Assembly (NCBI RefSeq): GCF_012726295.1
Contig: NZ_JABAOB010000001.1
Location: forward strand, 1,736,001 to 1,800,000
DNA: 64,000 bases
Direction: 5' to 3'
Source of the DNA: Chitinophaga sp. Ak27
GTDB lineage: Bacteria > Bacteroidota > Bacteroidia > Chitinophagales > Chitinophagaceae
Each line of letters begins with the position of its first letter. The stretch's first letter is position 1. Below, piece after piece: positions 61,013 through 64,000 of this stretch. The notes beneath the pieces are model-generated. The model made no database searches. It was not told the origin of the DNA and saw nothing but the letters and a program-made list of their open reading frames with translations. A program made the translations under genes and the position numbers.

Positions 61013-64000
61013 ATGCAAAAAAGGATACGCTGTATCATTTGTTTTTTATTCAGTATGATGTTCCTTGTCACCCACCCGGTTTCGGCACAGGTAACATCAA
61101 AGTCGGTCCAACTTCCTCAAAAAGATATAAAAGGGAAAGCGGTACTTGCATTAATAGAAAAAATTGAACCTGTTCAATTCACCTATGGAAAAGAGGTTAG
61201 TGAATGTTTGGAAAAAATATTGCATTTCAATCATGACAATCCTTCTATAAAGGAGGTACTGGAAATGCTGCATAAAACTTCCGGTATCTCCTATAGTATC
61301 GGCAATGGCGCCATTATACTTAAGCCGGCAGCTGCGCCAGGCAACACATTCGACGAAGCGGCTGCATCAACAGGAAACGGCCGTGTTGCCGGAAAAATCA
61401 TTGACGATGAAACCGGCGATCCTTTACCAGCGGTAACTATTCTTATAGGCAACCTGGGAACCACCAGCAAAACTGATGGTTCGTTCAGTATTCCCCTATC
61501 TAAAGGAAAATACCAGGTCCGTATCAGCTCCATCGGATATGTTTCCAAACTGGTGACTGATGTTGAAATAAAAGATGGACAGGTATTCCAGCTGAATATA
61601 ACCATGAAACGACAGAAGGGTACACTGACAGCCGTTGTGATCACCTCTTCCGCCAGCAAGGAATCTACAGCGTCTTTATACACCCGCCAAAAGAACGAAG
61701 CGGGCATTTCAAACGGGATCAGCAGGGAACAGATATCGGCGCTGCCAGACAAAAATATAGGCGAAACATTGAAACGTATTTCAGGCGTTAGTACCGTCGA
61801 TAATCGCCGTGTAGTCGTACGCGGCATCGCCGAACGCTATAACATTGCCATGATGGACGGAGCTGTTCTGCCAAGTACCGATGTACAGGTACGCGATTTC
61901 GAGTTCGACATTATTCCCAGTAACCTGATAGATAATGTGATCGTATCTAAAACCGCTACACCCGATATGAGCTTCGGTTTCGGCGGCGGCCTCATACAGG
62001 TGAACACATTTGCCATTCCCAACGAAAATTTTACCACCATAAGTGCCGGTACAAAATATATCTCCGGGAGTACAGGGAAAGATTTCCTGGGCTATGGCCG
62101 TGGGAAAAAAGATTACCTGGGATTTGATGACGGAGGCAGGAACCATTTTCCTAAAGACCTGATGGCTTTTACCAATGACAATTACAGGCTAACAGACCCT
62201 AATGCAATACCCTCTCCCGGCATTACACCTATTACCCCTGCTATGATAGCAGCGCAAAACATCAAAATAGGTGGTTTCGAACGGCTTGGCACAAGAACTT
62301 ACAAAACAGCACCCGGCCAAAACTATCAATTCAGCCTCGGCCGCAATTACAATATCCACAACAGCCGCTTCGGCTTTGTAGCTTCGCTTACCTATCGCAA
62401 TGAGCAGGCGATCGACGATATACCACGTTTTGAAAGAGGTAACTGGGAAAAAATTGGCAACGACCGGTACGATGCTATAACCGGAGAAGAGCTACAGCCA
62501 ACCTTTTCTAACCAATATAACTTCGTCACCTCCTGGGGAGTGCTGCTCAATGCCGGCTGGAGCTCAAAGCACCACAAAATTACCTTACGCAATTTCTACT
62601 CCCGTGTTTTTAACAACCAGTTTTCCCGTATTGTAGGCTGGGGAAATGAGATTGGTGGAGAGCTGCCCGAAATCCGCGAGTACGACCGTCCAAAGTTTAT
62701 TGACATGTTGCAAAACCGTATCAATGGAGAACATACTTTTGGCGCCTTTAAATTCGAATGGAACATAGCCCGCAACAGCGTTACCAACAATGAGCTGGAT
62801 GCCGTAGAAGCCTGGCTCTATCCTTATAAAACCCTGAATGGAACCGTATACAACGTGGCGCCTACCGCACTGACTAACCCCGGCTATGGTACCTTTAACA
62901 GGGCTCAATACTATTACCGCGAAACCAATAAAATAGCAGAAGGTGCACTGAGCTACCAGTTTAAATTAGCAGGAGAAAAACAGTCGGTAAAAGCCGGGTA
63001 TCAGTTTATGGAACGCCGCGGCTTATATGACTGGATCATTCTTCCGATCGGTAGCGCACAATCAGGTAATAGTATTTATCCTTATGTACCCGTACAGCAA
63101 TGGGGGCAATTCCTGGACTTTAAAGATCCCCTGAAAGATTTGCTTTATTACCCTGCCGCCTTCTCCAGGAATGGATATGAGGGCAAGAATAACAACCAGG
63201 CAATATACGCCATGCTCGACAACCGCTTTACCAAATGGCTACGGCTGGTGTGGGGTGTTAGAGCAGAGTATTATAAATATGAAAGATTTAAAAATAGTGC
63301 CAACGACCTGGCGATTGATAAACTGATTGAACTGGGTGAAAAAACAAAGTATGTAGATCCGGAAACAGGGAAAATTGTAACCGCTACCGCCAATCCTGAA
63401 ACAGAGGAGAAAACCTGGCGCTACCTGCCTTCTGCCAGTCTTACCGCCACGCCATTCAGCAACTTCAACATCCGTGCAGCATATTCCCAATCTGTTGTTC
63501 GCCCGGCGTTGATTGAAAATTCCTTAATGATACGTTACGACCCGTCCATTGCCGGCTACCGCCGCAACGAAGGTGTATTATCTACCGTTATCAACCACTA
63601 CGACTTTCGCCTGGAGTGGTATCCTAAAGCCGGCGAAGTGATCTCCTTCGGCTATTTCTATAAATATTTTGATCAACCGGTGGAGCTGTATCGTAACTGG
63701 ACAGATGCCAGCATGCGGGTATATCTAACCACCAGCAACTCTGAATGGGCAAAAGTACATGGCTGGGAAGCAGACCTGCGCAAAAGCCTGGGCTTTATTT
63801 ACCCCGGTTCTAAATTCTTAGATAAACTATACGCCAGTGCTAACCTTACCCTCCAAACTTCTGTGGTACAGGCAGCCGAGTATGGTGGGAAATCAATGAG
63901 TGCCGACATATATGGCAACACCTACTCTTATCGCACAAAAAAACTGGTGAAAGAGAAACGCCCGCTATACGGCCAGGTACCCGTATTATACAACTTCGGG
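61013..64000 (+). CDS. TonB-dependent receptor with STN domain, 3' end missing
   Basis: The frame is open from ATG 61013 to the window end (996 codons), so the C-terminal barrel strands are missing. Signal peptide to HPVSAQ; STN domain about 28-105 (KGKAVLALIEKIEPVQFTYG); carboxypeptidase-like domain about 122-210 (GRVAGKIIDDETGDPLPAVT); plug from about 225 (LPDKNIGETLKRISGVSTVD, then RRVVVRGIAERYNIAMMDGA and NVIVSKTATPDMS). It lacks the SusC-type VDG signature and is closer to FecA-like TonB receptors with an outer-membrane beta-barrel. With the sigma and FecR genes upstream, it forms a complete cell-surface signalling system. Confidence 0.92.
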   Translation, partial: MQKRIRCIICFLFSMMFLVTHPVSAQVTSKSVQLPQKDIKGKAVLALIEKIEPVQFTYGKEVSECLEKILHFNHDNPSIKEVLEMLHKTSGISYSIGNGAIILKPAAAPGNTFDEAAASTGNGRVAGKIIDDETGDPLPAVTILIGNLGTTSKTDGSFSIPLSKGKYQVRISSIGYVSKLVTDVEIKDGQVFQLNITMKRQKGTLTAVVITSSASKESTASLYTRQKNEAGISNGISREQISALPDKNIGETLKRISGVSTVDNRRVVVRGIAERYNIAMMDGAVLPSTDVQVRDFEFDIIPSNLIDNVIVSKTATPDMSFGFGGGLIQVNTFAIPNENFTTISAGTKYISGSTGKDFLGYGRGKKDYLGFDDGGRNHFPKDLMAFTNDNYRLTDPNAIPSPGITPITPAMIAAQNIKIGGFERLGTRTYKTAPGQNYQFSLGRNYNIHNSRFGFVASLTYRNEQAIDDIPRFERGNWEKIGNDRYDAITGEELQPTFSNQYNFVTSWGVLLNAGWSSKHHKITLRNFYSRVFNNQFSRIVGWGNEIGGELPEIREYDRPKFIDMLQNRINGEHTFGAFKFEWNIARNSVTNNELDAVEAWLYPYKTLNGTVYNVAPTALTNPGYGTFNRAQYYYRETNKIAEGALSYQFKLAGEKQSVKAGYQFMERRGLYDWIILPIGSAQSGNSIYPYVPVQQWGQFLDFKDPLKDLLYYPAAFSRNGYEGKNNNQAIYAMLDNRFTKWLRLVWGVRAEYYKYERFKNSANDLAIDKLIELGEKTKYVDPETGKIVTATANPETEEKTWRYLPSASLTATPFSNFNIRAAYSQSVVRPALIENSLMIRYDPSIAGYRRNEGVLSTVINHYDFRLEWYPKAGEVISFGYFYKYFDQPVELYRNWTDASMRVYLTTSNSEWAKVHGWEADLRKSLGFIYPGSKFLDKLYASANLTLQTSVVQAAEYGGKSMSADIYGNTYSYRTKKLVKEKRPLYGQVPVLYNFG

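Overview
The window is chromosomal DNA from a Bacteroidota bacterium, most likely a Chitinophaga-like member of the Chitinophagaceae. The evidence is three SusC/SusD pairs, three ECF sigma/FecR anti-sigma modules, LytS/LytTR-type signalling, Bacteroidota promoter elements (TTTG, about 20 bases, then TAnnTTTG) and secreted glycoside hydrolases of families 9 and 18. I see no rRNA, tRNA, CRISPR array, insertion sequence or prophage. Genes are cut at both ends: dnaG on the left and a TonB-dependent receptor on the right.

Layout. 1-3 kb: dnaG end, then thyA-folA on the minus strand. 3.3-7.6 kb: a SusC/SusD pair without its own regulators. 7.7-12.4 kb: proline dehydrogenase, an orphan FecR-like lipoprotein, a Tat-type sugar-isomerase-fold protein, a 531-base gap with a possible decayed gene, and an alpha/beta hydrolase that shares an operator with the next gene, a TetR regulator. 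13.1-16.5 kb: a LytTR response regulator, a DUF4407 membrane protein and a LytS-type kinase in one operon. 16.7-23 kb: Dabb, DinB and gamma-glutamyltransferase genes, then minus-strand small regulators and a three-gene group (ATP-grasp, DUF4240, YfeS-like). 23.1-31.3 kb: an ECF sigma/anti-sigma/SusC/SusD/endo-H locus, probably for N-glycan use. 31.4-34.8 kb: zwf and a GH9 cellulase.

35-39 kb holds an unusual cluster: a TonB receptor, a diheme MauG/CcP peroxidase, a small cysteine-free molybdopterin-fold protein and a ModE-like regulator, with a perfect palindrome just before the receptor. 39.2-45 kb is a tightly coupled five-gene operon (permease, glutamine-synthetase-like ligase, Fe-alcohol dehydrogenase, class I amidotransferase, aldehyde dehydrogenase) that reads as a gamma-glutamyl route for ethanolamine or a related amine. 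45-50 kb: a secreted repeat protein, DoxX, asnA, a MerR-TipAS regulator, a secreted protein and HopJ. 50.3-64 kb: two ECF sigma/FecR/TonB-receptor systems arranged head to head; the left one continues into SusD and a TlpA-like thioredoxin.

Two non-coding themes recur. First, four long inverted repeats, each sitting exactly between convergent genes, share an 18-base core and arms built of AAAGCNN heptads. Second, a GC-rich hairpin lies between each FecR gene and its STN-domain receptor in all three ECF loci and is not seen before the SusC that lacks an STN domain. All functional calls come from reading the sequence; no database search was run.
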